Origin: Agrobacterium genomosp. 13 str. CFBP 6927
Lineage (GTDB): Bacteria; Pseudomonadota; Alphaproteobacteria; Rhizobiales; Rhizobiaceae
Reading direction: 5' to 3'
Assembly (NCBI GenBank): GCA_900012615.1
Contig: LT009756.1
Location: forward strand, 2,549,466 to 2,613,465
Length of the DNA stretch: 64,000 bases
In this document: positions 37,789 through 48,078 of the stretch, piece by piece
Position numbering within the stretch: position 1 is the first letter of the stretch
Layout of the letters: every line of letters begins with the position of its first letter
The notes under the pieces: model-generated
Seen by the model: the letters and a program-made list of their open reading frames with translations, nothing else
Database searches by the model: none
What the model was told of the DNA's origin: nothing
Translations under genes and position numbers: made by a program

Positions 37789-38886
37789 ATGAAGATCGCC
37801 TTTTATTCGCCGCTCAAATCGCCCAACCATCCCGTTCCCTCCGGCGATCGGCTGATGGCCCGTCTGCTGATGACGGCGATGACCATGGGCGGCCATGAGG
37901 TTTGCGTCGCCTCCGAGTTGCGCAGCTTTCTGAAACAGGCGGATGATCCGGCGCGCGCCTCTCTCACCGATGCCGCCGAACACGAGACCGAAACAATTGC
38001 AGAGCTTTGGCGGCGGCAGGGCGTGCCGGACCTCTGGTTTTGCTACCACCCCTACTACAAGGCCCCGGATCTGCTCGGGCCGGAACTCAGCAGGCGTTTC
38101 GATATCCCCTATGTCACCGCCGAGGCCTCCTATTCACCCAAGCGCAACGGCATGGGCTGGCAGGCCGTTCAGGACGACCTGCTGGCCTCATTGACGGCCG
38201 CCGCGGTCAATATCTGCTTCACCGCGCGGGATCGCGATGGGCTTCTGCGTGCCTCTCCCGCCATCCGCCATGCGACCTTGCAGCCCTTTATCGACGCCGG
38301 CGCCTTTCTCGAAAACGAGCCTCGCCCGACGCCGGCAAGGCTGATCACCGTCGCCATGATGCGGGCGGGCGACAAGCTTGGCAGCTATCGCGCGCTTTCC
38401 CAGGCACTTGCCCTCCTGCCGCAAGATCTGGACTGGACATTGGATATCGTCGGCGACGGGCCGGAACGCGCGACCGTTCAAGCCATGTTCGGCTCTTTTC
38501 CCGGAAACCGCCTCGTCTGGCACGGGGAAAAAACCGCAGCCAAGATCGCCGCTCTTCTGTCCCGCGCATCCCTTTATGTCTGGCCGGGGCATGGCGAGGC
38601 CTATGGTCTTGCCTATCTCGAAGCACAGGCCGCCGGGCTGCCCGTGGTGGCCGAAGAGGTGGCAGGCGTTCCCGAAGTGGTAAAATCCGGCACCACCGGA
38701 TTACTGACACCGGAAAATGATACAGCCGCCTATGCCGGTGCAATTGAAACCCTGCTCGGCAATGACAGGCGGCGTGAAGAACTGGCAAAGGCGGCCCGGC
38801 AATTCGTCAAGGATGAACGGTCTCTGCAAAACGCCGCGAAAGAGCTGAACCATATTCTGTTGCGAGCAAAGGCACGAACACCATGA
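37789..38886 (+). CDS. Glycosyltransferase family 4
   Basis: 365 residues, GT-B fold: N-terminal 'MKIAFYSPLKSPNHPVPSGDRLMARLL', and the C-terminal donor-site motif 'GHGEAYGLAYLEAQAAGLPVVAE' (EX7E) near residues 266-288, then 'TGLLTP'. It transfers an NDP-sugar to a glycan; donor unknown. Its stop overlaps the start of the deacetylase (ATGA). Confidence 0.92.
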   Translation: MKIAFYSPLKSPNHPVPSGDRLMARLLMTAMTMGGHEVCVASELRSFLKQADDPARASLTDAAEHETETIAELWRRQGVPDLWFCYHPYYKAPDLLGPELSRRFDIPYVTAEASYSPKRNGMGWQAVQDDLLASLTAAAVNICFTARDRDGLLRASPAIRHATLQPFIDAGAFLENEPRPTPARLITVAMMRAGDKLGSYRALSQALALLPQDLDWTLDIVGDGPERATVQAMFGSFPGNRLVWHGEKTAAKIAALLSRASLYVWPGHGEAYGLAYLEAQAAGLPVVAEEVAGVPEVVKSGTTGLLTPENDTAAYAGAIETLLGNDRRREELAKAARQFVKDERSLQNAAKELNHILLRAKARTP

Positions 38887-39626
38887 GTCTGGAAAAACTC
38901 GTAACGGCATTGGACGAATGCGCGCAGCGCGGCATAACCGCCGATCTCTGGCTGAGAGACGACGACGCGGTGGAGCCGACGCCGGCGCTCGACACGCTGC
39001 TCGCTCTTTGTGGCAGCTTTTCCGTTCCGGTCACCCTTGCGGTTATACCCGAGATGACGACGGGCAGGCTCGCGCAATATCTGGACAAAGCCGACATTGC
39101 CCATGTCGCCGTCCATGGCTGGTCGCACACCAATTATGCCGGTGAGAAAGAAAAGAAACGGGAACTCGGATTGCACCGCGATCTGTCCATCGTTCTCGAC
39201 GAGTTGCAATCCGGGCTGGAAAAACTGCACGATCTGCATGGCGAGCGTCTGGTACCGATGCTGGTGCCACCGTGGAACCGTATCGATGCCGGTGTCGTGG
39301 AGGGACTGACCGGCCTCGGTTATCGTGCATTGTCCGTTTTTGGCCCGGAGAAAAACACCGTCCCGCCCTGCCTGAATACCCATGTCGACGTGATAGACTG
39401 GCACGGCAGCCGTGGCGGCCGCGAAGACGACAGTCTTTTCGCCGAAACGGCCACCCGTATGCTCTGGGCCGCGGACCATGGCGGCTCTACAGGCATCCTC
39501 ACCCATCATCTCGTTCATGACGACAATGTCTGGCGCTTCCTGAGACGGCTTTTCGAGGTAACCGCCAACCATCCCGCCGCCCGCTGGCGTTCCTCGGCAG
39601 ACCTCGTCAACGAAATCTCACCATGA
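38883..39626 (+). CDS. Polysaccharide deacetylase-family protein
   Basis: 247 residues with a NodB-like barrel: 'LWLRDDDAVEPTPAL' (catalytic/metal Asp, about 26-28) and the H-x3-H metal motif His78/His82 in 'VAVHGWSHTNY', then 'LVPPWNRIDAGV'. No signal peptide, so cytoplasmic. It is coupled to the GT4 gene, suggesting modification of an N-acetyl sugar in the same glycan (inference). Overlaps the convergent GT32 gene by 9 bp. Confidence 0.88.
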   Translation: MSLEKLVTALDECAQRGITADLWLRDDDAVEPTPALDTLLALCGSFSVPVTLAVIPEMTTGRLAQYLDKADIAHVAVHGWSHTNYAGEKEKKRELGLHRDLSIVLDELQSGLEKLHDLHGERLVPMLVPPWNRIDAGVVEGLTGLGYRALSVFGPEKNTVPPCLNTHVDVIDWHGSRGGREDDSLFAETATRMLWAADHGGSTGILTHHLVHDDNVWRFLRRLFEVTANHPAARWRSSADLVNEISP

Positions 39627-40580
39627 CTTCCAGGCAATCAGCAATCCGTCCACCCCGGCAGCTTGTTCGCGCCTGAGTGCCTCCACCGCCTCAAACGGCG
39701 CACGATCGGGAAGAGAGGCGGCAACAAAGGATGCAGGCGCAAGGCTGATGCTTCCCGCCCGGGCGATGACGGTGAAGATCAGCGGGCCCGTCGACCACCA
39801 GGCCGGCGCGCGCGGCATATCGGCCATGATCCCGGGAAAAGCCTCCAGCATTCTTCGAAAGACGGGATGGCCGGCCGGAGCGGCAATGAAGGAATTGGCG
39901 AGAAGCATGCTGCCCTGCCCGGTATCACGCGGCGTTTTTTCATCGAACGCCGTCAGCCCCGTCAAGGGCAGGAAAGCGTCGAAACTCAGATCGTCCCTGG
40001 CCGGATACCAGTCACAATCGAGATAGATACCGCCGAAACGTTCCAGCAGAATGTAACGGGCCACATCCACCGCGCCCGGATAATCGCCCTGGTCCAACAT
40101 CGTTCTGAAGACATCGTTTGCAAGCACGCCTTCCCGCTCAAGATCGGCCTCGCGCCAGAGGCGATACTCGTAACGGTGTGAGGCGGCATGGGAAGCCCAG
40201 GCCTCAATCGATACCGGCGGGGCTTTTCCCCCGATCCATATCTGGTGAACGAGCCTCGGCACCTCCTCCCTGTTTTTCAGGTTGATCGTGCGGCGTTCGT
40301 CCGGAGAAAATTGTGCATATTTTGCCAGCGCCCGTGGTGGCGGAACCAGCGTATATTGATAGCCGATTTTCGCGACCAAATCGCCTTCAGCCTTGGCGAG
40401 ACGCAGCCGCGCCGCGTGCAGCCGACGCGGCAGGCCGAGCACTGTTTCCTCGCCCATGAGATGCCTGTCTTTTACTGCAACCAGCGATAAGAGAAGCGCA
40501 TTCGCTTCCGCATATTGCCCTTCATTTTGCAACTGCCGGGCTCTGTCCAGCTGGGCATCGTAATATTTCTTGTCGGACAT
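39618..40580 (-). CDS. GT32-type (OCH1-like) sugar transferase with helical N-terminal repeat
   Basis: 320 residues. An N-terminal TPR-like helix pair (about 1-45) precedes a GT-A domain: 'VPRLVHQIWIGGKAPP', 'YEYRLWREADLE', and the DXD motif Asp188/Asp190 in 'RYILLERFGGIYLDCDWYP'. The family transfers hexoses in capsule or LPS side chains. ATG 40580 follows GAGGATCC. Transcribed opposite to the neighbouring GT4-deacetylase pair. Confidence 0.87.
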   Translation of the reverse strand: MSDKKYYDAQLDRARQLQNEGQYAEANALLLSLVAVKDRHLMGEETVLGLPRRLHAARLRLAKAEGDLVAKIGYQYTLVPPPRALAKYAQFSPDERRTINLKNREEVPRLVHQIWIGGKAPPVSIEAWASHAASHRYEYRLWREADLEREGVLANDVFRTMLDQGDYPGAVDVARYILLERFGGIYLDCDWYPARDDLSFDAFLPLTGLTAFDEKTPRDTGQGSMLLANSFIAAPAGHPVFRRMLEAFPGIMADMPRAPAWWSTGPLIFTVIARAGSISLAPASFVAASLPDRAPFEAVEALRREQAAGVDGLLIAWKSW

Positions 40581-40791
40581 GGATCCTCATCCAGAAACGC
40601 TCGTTAACATATCGTCAAACAGAAGCCGTCGCGCAAGCCGTCAGGTTTCAGAAGCCGGCTTTGAATTTGCTAAACAATTCGATGTTTCAGAAGCATAGAC
40701 AGACAACAAACCCTGCGATAACGTGAATTTAAGCCCTCCTGAGCAAGTTGTCACAAGGCAACGATAAAGAGACGGCAAGGAACCCTTTGGC

Positions 40792-42684
40792 ATGAGCGCA
40801 GGCGCAGATTTGCTCCGTATTGAAAACCTGCGGGTCTCGTTTTCTCTTATGGGTGGTACGATTGATGCCGTGAGGGGCGCCAGCCTTCGCATTCTTCCGG
40901 GAAAAGTAACCGCGCTGGTCGGAGAGTCCGGCTCGGGAAAATCCGTCATCGGCCAGACGATCATGGGCATCCATCCCAAGACGGCGCGCGTGAATGGCCG
41001 CGTGCTCTTCACCGATCCCCAAAATACCGCCGCCGGCCCCGTCAATCTGCTGCAACTGCCGAAGGACGGCCGGGAAATACGGGCCATCCGCGGAAATCGC
41101 ATCGGGCTGATTTTTCAGGAGCCGATGACATCTTTTTCACCGCTGCACACCATCGGCAACCAGATCGACGAGGCGCTGCGAATCCACAGCATCCTGTCGC
41201 CGGCCGAGCGCGCGGAAAAAATGCATGAAACGCTCGATCTTGTAGGGTTTTCCAACCCGAAGAAGGTCGTGAACATGTATCCCTTCGAATTATCGGGCGG
41301 CATGCGCCAGCGCGCCATGATCGCCATGGCGCTGATCTGTCGCCCGGCCCTTCTGATCGCTGACGAACCGACGACGGCGCTTGATGTGACCATACAGGCG
41401 CAGATCCTCAAGCTCCTGCGCGATCTGCAGAGCCGGCTGAACATGAGCATGCTGCTCATCACCCACGATCTCGGCGTGGTGGCGAACATCGCCGATGAGG
41501 TTGCCGTGATCTATCAGGGCGAGATCATGGAGGCAGGCACCGTCGACGACATCTTCAAGTCGCCGGGCCATCCCTATCTCAAGGGCCTGATGGCCGCCGT
41601 GCCGCATTTCGATATGAAGCCCGGCGAGAGACTGAAGGCACTGCGCGAAATCACGGTTGATCATGAAAGCCTTGTCGGCAAAAAAACCGCCGCGGTGAAC
41701 AAGACGCCCGGACCGCTTCTGACCGTGGACAACATCAGCAAGACCTTCACCACCCGCAAATCCAGCTGGTTCCGCAAAGGCGACGCACACGCCACCAAGG
41801 CGGTCAACAGCGTCAGTTTTGAAATCCGCCGGGGCGAATGCCTTGGGCTGGTGGGAGAAAGCGGCAGCGGCAAAACCACCGTCAGCAAGATCCTCATGCG
41901 CGCCGTCCGCCCCGACGAAGGTTCTGTAACCTTCCACCGGCCGCAGGGCGATATCGACGTCCTCAATGCCAGGGACGGCGATCTCAAGGAATTGCGTTCG
42001 AAGATACAGATGGTCTTTCAGGACCCTATCTCGTCGCTTTCTCCGCGCATGACCGTGGGCAACATCCTGAGTGAACCGCTTGAAATCCATGGACGCGGCG
42101 ACGCGAAATATCGCGCTGAAAAAGTCCGCAATCTCCTGAAGGCCATCGGTCTTGGCGAAAGCGCCCTGAACCGCTACCCGCACAGTTTCTCCGGCGGCCA
42201 GCGGCAGCGCATTGGCATTGCGAGAGCGCTGGCGCTCGGTCCTGAATTGCTGATCTGTGATGAACCCGTTTCCGCCCTCGATGTCTCCGTGCAGGCGCAA
42301 ATTCTCAACCTGCTCAAGGATTTGCAAAAGGACCTCGGCCTCACTTACCTCTTCATCTCGCATAATCTGGCGGTCGTGGATTATATGGCCGACCGCGTGG
42401 CAGTGATGTGCGAGGGCCGCATCGTCGAGTTGGCACCACGGGAAGTCCTGATGCGCTCCCCCGTACATCCCTATACCAAATCGCTGCTGGCGGCTGTGCC
42501 CTTTCCCGATCTCGATCGTCCACTCGATTTCCGCACCATCGGCAAGATCAGCGCGACGGGCAAGTTCGACTGGGGCAGGCAATTCCGCGACGAGGGTGAT
42601 GGTGCGATGATCTCCGCCGATCTGGGCGAAGGCCATTTCGTTCTTGCCAACGGCAATGCCGACATCCGGGAGCTTCGCCCTTGA
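40792..42684 (+). CDS. Oligopeptide-type ABC importer ATPase, two fused NBDs
   Basis: 630 residues with two complete ATPase halves: Walker A 'GESGSGKSV' (first) and 'GESGSGKTTV' (second), signatures 'LSGGMRQRAMIAMAL' and 'FSGGQRQRIGIARAL', Walker B 'LLIADEPTTALDV' and 'LLICDEPVSALDV'. This is the YejF/GsiA style of fused DppD-DppF. It heads a four-gene operon (ATPase, binding protein, two permeases) joined by 4-bp overlaps, importing a peptide or related solute. Confidence 0.95.
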   Translation: MSAGADLLRIENLRVSFSLMGGTIDAVRGASLRILPGKVTALVGESGSGKSVIGQTIMGIHPKTARVNGRVLFTDPQNTAAGPVNLLQLPKDGREIRAIRGNRIGLIFQEPMTSFSPLHTIGNQIDEALRIHSILSPAERAEKMHETLDLVGFSNPKKVVNMYPFELSGGMRQRAMIAMALICRPALLIADEPTTALDVTIQAQILKLLRDLQSRLNMSMLLITHDLGVVANIADEVAVIYQGEIMEAGTVDDIFKSPGHPYLKGLMAAVPHFDMKPGERLKALREITVDHESLVGKKTAAVNKTPGPLLTVDNISKTFTTRKSSWFRKGDAHATKAVNSVSFEIRRGECLGLVGESGSGKTTVSKILMRAVRPDEGSVTFHRPQGDIDVLNARDGDLKELRSKIQMVFQDPISSLSPRMTVGNILSEPLEIHGRGDAKYRAEKVRNLLKAIGLGESALNRYPHSFSGGQRQRIGIARALALGPELLICDEPVSALDVSVQAQILNLLKDLQKDLGLTYLFISHNLAVVDYMADRVAVMCEGRIVELAPREVLMRSPVHPYTKSLLAAVPFPDLDRPLDFRTIGKISATGKFDWGRQFRDEGDGAMISADLGEGHFVLANGNADIRELRP

Positions 42685-44582
42685 TCACGCGCCGCACCAC
42701 CCTTGCCCTGCTCGCATCCGTCTTTTTGCCGACCTACGCACGCGCCGCATATACCGATCCCGACTACTTCAAGGAAAAGCGGGAGAAGGGCGAATTGCCT
42801 GATGTGGCGGAACGTCTGCCGAAGAACCCGCGCGTCATCGATATGAAAGCGCTTGGCCGCGAGCCTGGAAAACACGGTGGCTCCGTGCGGATGCTGATTG
42901 GCGGCCAGCGCGATATCAGGCTTATGCCGATCAGCAACTATGCCCGCCTTGTCGGTTATGACGAAAAATTCGAGCTGCACCCGGACATTCTGGAAAGCTA
43001 CGATGTCGAGGAAGAACGCATCTTCACCTTCAAGCTGCGCGAGGGCCACAAATGGTCCGATGGCAGCGATTTAACCTCCGAGGATTTCCGTTATTTCTGG
43101 GAGGATGTCGCCCTCAACAAGGAAATCCACAAGGGCGGTCCGCCGATCGAACTTCTGGTCAACAATAAGCCACCCCTGATCGAGGTCATCGATCGGTTAA
43201 CCGTGCGTTATACCTGGGAAGGCCCCAATCCGGATTTTCTGGCGAAGCTCGCGGCCGCCTCGCCAGCGCGGCTGTTCCTCCCCGCCGCTTATATGAAGCA
43301 GTTCCACGTCAAATATCAGACGGCGGAAAATCTCGCCAAGCTCATCAAGAAGAACAAGGCGGATGACTGGAGCGGGCTGCATATCAAGATGTCGAGACAG
43401 GTCCGGCCGGAAAATCCCGCTTTGCCGACGCTCGACGCATGGCGAAACACGACTTCGCCGCCGGCCGAACAATTCGTGTTCGAACGCAATCCCTATTATC
43501 ACCGCGTCGACGAAAATGGCCTGCAGCTGCCTTATCTCGACCGGTTCCTGCTGAACGTCACCTCGTCCGATATCATCTCGGCGAAGACCGCGTCAGGCGA
43601 CAGCGACCTGCAATATTTCGGCCTCGACTTCGCCGATTACACCTTTCTGAAAGATGCCGAAAAGCGCTTTCCCCTGAAGGTGAACCTCTACAAGCGCTCC
43701 CAGGGATCACGCATCGCGCTTCTGCCCAATCTGAATTGCGCCGATCCTGTCTGGCGTGGCTATTTCCAGGATGTGCGCGTGCGCCGGGCCTTGTCGCTCG
43801 CGATCAACCGGCATGAAATCAACATGGTCTGCTTCTACGGGCTGGCGAAGGAAAGCGCCGACACGGTTCTGCCGGAAAGCCCGCTTTACCGACCCGAATT
43901 CGCCGAAGCCTGGAGCGCCTTCGACCGTGCGGCAGCCAACAGGCTGCTCGATGAAGTGGGTCTCGACAAGCGCGACAACGCCGGCATAAGGCTCCTGCCG
44001 GATGGACGCCCGGCCTATATTATCGTCGAAACAACAGGCGAAAGCACGCTCGAGACCGACGTGATGGAACTGGTGACGGATCACTGGCGGCATATCGGTA
44101 TTGCGGTTTCCGTTCGCCCCACCCAACGCGATGTCTTCCGCAAGCGCGCCATGGGCGGCGAGGTGCTGATGTCGGTATGGATGGGCATGGACAATGGCGT
44201 ACCGACCCCGGATATGCTGCCATCCGGCCTTGCCCCCACCGGCGACGACCAGTTGCAATGGCCGGTCTGGGGCATCCATTATCTGTCCGGCGGACGTGAA
44301 GGCAAGGAACCCGATCTGCCAGAGGCGGCGCATCTGCTCGATCTCCTGAAGAAATGGCGCCGAAGCGTCACCGAGGAAGAACGCGAAGCCATCTGGCTGG
44401 AGATGCTGGGAATATATACACAGCAGGTCTTTTCCATCGGCATCGTCAACGGCGCACTTCAGCCCGTCGTCCATGTCAAACGCATGCGAAATGTGCCGGA
44501 AAAGGCGCTTTTCGGTTATGAACCCACATCGTATCTCGGCGTCTACCTGCCGGATGCCTTCTGGTACGACGGAGACGCCTGA
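42681..44582 (+). CDS. ABC importer substrate-binding protein (SBP family 5)
   Basis: 633 residues starting at TTG 42681 (TTGA overlap with the ATPase stop; GGGAG upstream). A signal peptide (MITRRTTLALLASVFLPTYARA-A) ends about residue 22. Cluster C binding-protein features include 'WSDGSDLTSEDFRYFWED' and 'DVRVRRALSLAINRHEIN'. At over 600 residues it is closer to YejA/AgpA-type proteins than DppA. Ligand not readable; oligopeptides, opine-like compounds or oligosaccharides are all possible. Confidence 0.92.
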   Translation: MITRRTTLALLASVFLPTYARAAYTDPDYFKEKREKGELPDVAERLPKNPRVIDMKALGREPGKHGGSVRMLIGGQRDIRLMPISNYARLVGYDEKFELHPDILESYDVEEERIFTFKLREGHKWSDGSDLTSEDFRYFWEDVALNKEIHKGGPPIELLVNNKPPLIEVIDRLTVRYTWEGPNPDFLAKLAAASPARLFLPAAYMKQFHVKYQTAENLAKLIKKNKADDWSGLHIKMSRQVRPENPALPTLDAWRNTTSPPAEQFVFERNPYYHRVDENGLQLPYLDRFLLNVTSSDIISAKTASGDSDLQYFGLDFADYTFLKDAEKRFPLKVNLYKRSQGSRIALLPNLNCADPVWRGYFQDVRVRRALSLAINRHEINMVCFYGLAKESADTVLPESPLYRPEFAEAWSAFDRAAANRLLDEVGLDKRDNAGIRLLPDGRPAYIIVETTGESTLETDVMELVTDHWRHIGIAVSVRPTQRDVFRKRAMGGEVLMSVWMGMDNGVPTPDMLPSGLAPTGDDQLQWPVWGIHYLSGGREGKEPDLPEAAHLLDLLKKWRRSVTEEEREAIWLEMLGIYTQQVFSIGIVNGALQPVVHVKRMRNVPEKALFGYEPTSYLGVYLPDAFWYDGDA

Positions 44583-44583
44583 T

Positions 44584-45582
44584 ATGCTGCGGTATATTTT
44601 GAAGCGCATCCTCGTCATGATCCCCACGCTGATTCTGATCTCGATGCTGGTTTTCACCATCATCGAACTGCCGCCGGGCGATTATTTCGAAAGTTATGTC
44701 GCCGAACTGCGCGCCATGGGCGAGACGGCGAACCTTGCCGAAATCGAGGAGCTGCGTACCCGCTATGGCTTCGATCAGCCTGCACCGATCCGCTACTTCC
44801 GCTGGGCAACCGGCATGCTGGTCGGCGATTTCGGTTATTCCTTCGAATATCAGCTGCCCGTCAGCGACGTGGTGGGAGACCGCCTGTGGCTGACGGTGCT
44901 GGTATCCTTCGTCACCATCATCGTCACATGGCTCCTCGCCTTCCCGATCGGCATCTATTCCGCCACGCATAAATATAGCTGGGGTGATTACGGGCTCACC
45001 TTCCTCGGCCTGCTCGGCATCGCCATTCCCAATTTCATGCTGGCGCTGATCCTGATGTATTTTGCCAATATCTGGTTCGGAATCTCCATCGGCCATCTGA
45101 TGGACCGGGAATATCTGAACCAGGCAATGAGCTGGGCGAAGTTCAAGTCGATCCTCGAACATATCTGGATACCCGTCCTCATTATCGGAACGGCAGGCAC
45201 GGCCGGCATGATCCGCCGCCTGCGCGCCAACCTCCTGGACGAATTGCAGAAGCAATATGTCGTAACGGCGCGTGCGAAGGGGCTTCACCCCTTCAAGGTG
45301 CTGATCAAATATCCTCTGCGCATGGCGTTGAATTTCTTCATTTCGGACATCGGCTCGATCCTGCCTGCCATTATTTCCGGCGCGGAAATTACCGCCGTCG
45401 TGCTGTCGCTCGAAACCACCGGTCCGATGCTCATCAGGGCTTTGCAGAGCCAGGACATGTATCTGGCCGGTTCGTTCCTGATGTTCCTTGCCTTCCTGAC
45501 GGTGATCGGCGTTCTGGTCTCGGATATCGCCCTTGCCGTACTCGACCCGAGAATTCGCTTTGGAGGTGGTAACGTCAAATGA
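44584..45582 (+). CDS. ABC importer permease (DppB/YejB type)
   Basis: 332 residues. The ATG at 44584 opens the typical 'MLRYILKRILVMIPTLILISMLVF' first helix; an in-frame start at 44473 lies inside the binding-protein gene. Six spans; the EAA-type loop 'KQYVVTARAKGLHPFKVLIKYPLRMAL' contacts the ATPase. Its stop overlaps the next start (ATGA). Confidence 0.94.
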   Translation: MLRYILKRILVMIPTLILISMLVFTIIELPPGDYFESYVAELRAMGETANLAEIEELRTRYGFDQPAPIRYFRWATGMLVGDFGYSFEYQLPVSDVVGDRLWLTVLVSFVTIIVTWLLAFPIGIYSATHKYSWGDYGLTFLGLLGIAIPNFMLALILMYFANIWFGISIGHLMDREYLNQAMSWAKFKSILEHIWIPVLIIGTAGTAGMIRRLRANLLDELQKQYVVTARAKGLHPFKVLIKYPLRMALNFFISDIGSILPAIISGAEITAVVLSLETTGPMLIRALQSQDMYLAGSFLMFLAFLTVIGVLVSDIALAVLDPRIRFGGGNVK

Positions 45583-46754
45583 CTTCATCCATCCCGAACT
45601 CGGGCGAAGCGCTGCCCCATTACGTCTCGACAGCGCCATTCGACCCGTCGCTCATCGAACCCAACACGTCCGGAATGGCGGCCTTCAGCAAGGCATCGCA
45701 ATTGCGGCTCATGTGGTGGCAGTTCCGCCAGCACAAGATCGCGGTGTGGTCCGGCGCTTTTCTCGTGGTGCTTTATCTCTCGATCCTGATTAGCGAGTTC
45801 CTGGCGCCGTATAATCTCCACACCCGCAATATCGAGCATATCTACGCTCCGCCGCAGGCTATTCATCTCTTCAATGACGGCAAATTTGTCGGCCCTTTTG
45901 TCTATGGCCGGGAGATGACGCTCGACATGGACAATCTGAGGCGCGTCTACCGTGATGTACCGACGGATATCCAGCCGCTGCGCTTCTTCTGCAAGGGCGA
46001 TACCTACCGTTTCTGGGGCATGTTCGAAGGCAGAACCCACCTCGTATGCCCCGCCGAAGGCGGCGAAATGTTCCTGCTCGGCACCGACCGGCTGGGACGC
46101 GATGTGCTGTCGCGCATCATCTATGGCGCACGCATCTCGCTGACCATCGGCCTTCTTGGCGTCGCCATGAGCTTTGTTCTCGGCATTGTGATCGGCGGTT
46201 TAGCTGGCTATCGCGGCGGCACCTTTGATCTGATCGTTCAGCGCATCATCGAGGTCCTGCAATCCATCCCAAGCATTCCGCTGTGGCTGGCGCTTGCGGC
46301 GATCATGCCCGTGACCTGGAGCCCTATTCTCGTTTATCTCGGTATCACCATCATTCTCGGGATGCTGGACTGGACGGGACTGGCGCGCGCCGTGCGCTCT
46401 AAATTGCTGGCGCTTCGCGAGGAAGACTATGTTTTGGCTGCGCAATTGATGGGTGCAGGCACGCCGCGCATCATTGGCAGGCACCTTATTCCCGGTTTCA
46501 TGTCGCACCTCATAGCCTCGGCCACACTGACGATACCGGGCATGATTCTTGGCGAAACCGCGCTGAGCTTCCTCGGTCTCGGCCTCAGGCCACCGATCAC
46601 AAGTTGGGGAATTCTGCTCACGGAGGCGCGCAGCGTCAGCGTCATTGCGCTATATCCGTGGCTTCTGCTACCGACGATCCCGGTCGTTCTCGTCATTCTG
46701 GCCTTTAATTTCTTCGGTGACGGACTACGTGATGCTGCGGATCCCTTCAGATAA
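45579..46754 (+). CDS. ABC importer permease (DppC/YejE type)
   Basis: 391 residues. The N-terminal OppC-N helix at about 50-70 is followed by a long periplasmic loop (to about residue 165) containing 'FLLGTDRLGRDVLSRIIYGARISL', then five spans and the EAA loop 'REEDYVLAAQLMGAGTPRIIGRHLIPG'. Last gene of the importer operon. Confidence 0.94.
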   Translation: MTSSIPNSGEALPHYVSTAPFDPSLIEPNTSGMAAFSKASQLRLMWWQFRQHKIAVWSGAFLVVLYLSILISEFLAPYNLHTRNIEHIYAPPQAIHLFNDGKFVGPFVYGREMTLDMDNLRRVYRDVPTDIQPLRFFCKGDTYRFWGMFEGRTHLVCPAEGGEMFLLGTDRLGRDVLSRIIYGARISLTIGLLGVAMSFVLGIVIGGLAGYRGGTFDLIVQRIIEVLQSIPSIPLWLALAAIMPVTWSPILVYLGITIILGMLDWTGLARAVRSKLLALREEDYVLAAQLMGAGTPRIIGRHLIPGFMSHLIASATLTIPGMILGETALSFLGLGLRPPITSWGILLTEARSVSVIALYPWLLLPTIPVVLVILAFNFFGDGLRDAADPFR

Positions 46755-46817
46755 AATGGAACACCCTTTGATAAACTGCTCTTCCGCCATCGCCTTTTTT
46801 CTGAAAGGCAAAAAGAG

Positions 46818-48035
46818 GTGTGGCCTTTGACCTCCCGTTTGAACGACGCGCGTATCCTCATGTACAGCCACGATTCCTTCGGCCTCGGGCATCTGCGGCG
46901 GTGTCGCACGATTGCACATGCGCTGGTGGAGGATTATCGCGGCCTCAACGTTCTCATCATTTCCGGCGCGACGATTGCCGGCGCCTTCGATTATCGCGCC
47001 CGCGTGGATTTCGTGAAAATCCCGAGCGTCATCAAGCTGCGCAATGGCGAATATACCTCGATGGACAGGCATATCGATCTTCAGGAAACGCTGAAGATGC
47101 GCCGTTCCATCATCTATCATACCGCCGAAAGCTTTCAGCCGGATATCTTCATCGTCGACAAGGAGCCCATGGGCCTTCGCGGTGAGGTGGAGGAAACGCT
47201 TGCCTATCTCAAGGGTCAGGGAACCAAGCTCGTCATCGGCCTGCGCGATGTCATGGATGCGCCGCAACTGCTTGAAGCGGAGTGGAAGCGCAATAACGTT
47301 ATGACCAAGATCGGCCAGTTTTATGACCATGTCTGGGTCTATGGCCCGCCGGATTTCCACGACCCGCTGACGGGACTGGATGTTCCCGAGACCGTGCGCG
47401 ACAAGATGGATTTCGTCGGCTTCCTGCAGCGCTCGAAAACCCAGGCGGAAACCGTGGCGCATCGTCCGGAGGGGGACTATCTTCTCATCACCACCGGCGG
47501 CGGCGGCGATGGCAGCGAATTGATCGACGACGTCATCAACGCCTACCGCCATGACAGCGAACTGACGCACAAGGCACTTGTGGTGCTCGGCCCCTATATG
47601 CCGGCCGATCAGCGCCAGCGCTTCATGAGCAGCGTTGCCGATATTCCGCATATAGAGATCATCGAATTCGACAATCGCATGGAAGATCTCGTCGCCGGTG
47701 CACAGGCCGTTGTATCGATGGGCGGTTATAATACCGTCTGCGAGATATTGTCCTTCGACAAGCCCGCCCTTGTCGTGCCGCGCACGGTGCCGCGGGAAGA
47801 GCAGCTTATCCGCGCCAGTCGCGCGTCCGAACTCGGTCTTTTCGACATGCTTCTGCCGGAAGATGCCGAGAACCCCGCCAAGATGGCGGCGGCTCTCAAG
47901 GCGCTGCCGAACCGTGCACCGCCCTCCGTCAATTCGCGGGAGTTGAAACTCGACGGTCTGGAAAACATATCGAAACGGATCGCCGAGTGGCTGCCGCCCG
48001 AGGGCGAAAAGGCGCCAATCCCGCTGACCGCGTGA
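46818..48035 (+). CDS. MurG-like glycosyltransferase (COG4671 type), copy 1
   Basis: About 405 residues; start GTG 46818 or TTG 46827 after AAAAGAGG. GT-B fold: N-terminal 'YSHDSFGLGHLRRCRTIAHAL' and C-terminal donor site 'GAQAVVSMGGYNTVCEILSFDKPALVVPR', as in MurG/GT28. It belongs with the gene at 49323, which has the same motifs in the same places, so the two are paralogues. First of a three-gene glycosyltransferase operon 63 bp after the ABC importer. Confidence 0.88.
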   Translation: MWPLTSRLNDARILMYSHDSFGLGHLRRCRTIAHALVEDYRGLNVLIISGATIAGAFDYRARVDFVKIPSVIKLRNGEYTSMDRHIDLQETLKMRRSIIYHTAESFQPDIFIVDKEPMGLRGEVEETLAYLKGQGTKLVIGLRDVMDAPQLLEAEWKRNNVMTKIGQFYDHVWVYGPPDFHDPLTGLDVPETVRDKMDFVGFLQRSKTQAETVAHRPEGDYLLITTGGGGDGSELIDDVINAYRHDSELTHKALVVLGPYMPADQRQRFMSSVADIPHIEIIEFDNRMEDLVAGAQAVVSMGGYNTVCEILSFDKPALVVPRTVPREEQLIRASRASELGLFDMLLPEDAENPAKMAAALKALPNRAPPSVNSRELKLDGLENISKRIAEWLPPEGEKAPIPLTA

Positions 48036-48078
48036 CTTGCTCCCCGATAACCACCACTTTAAAAGAGACACGCGCAAC

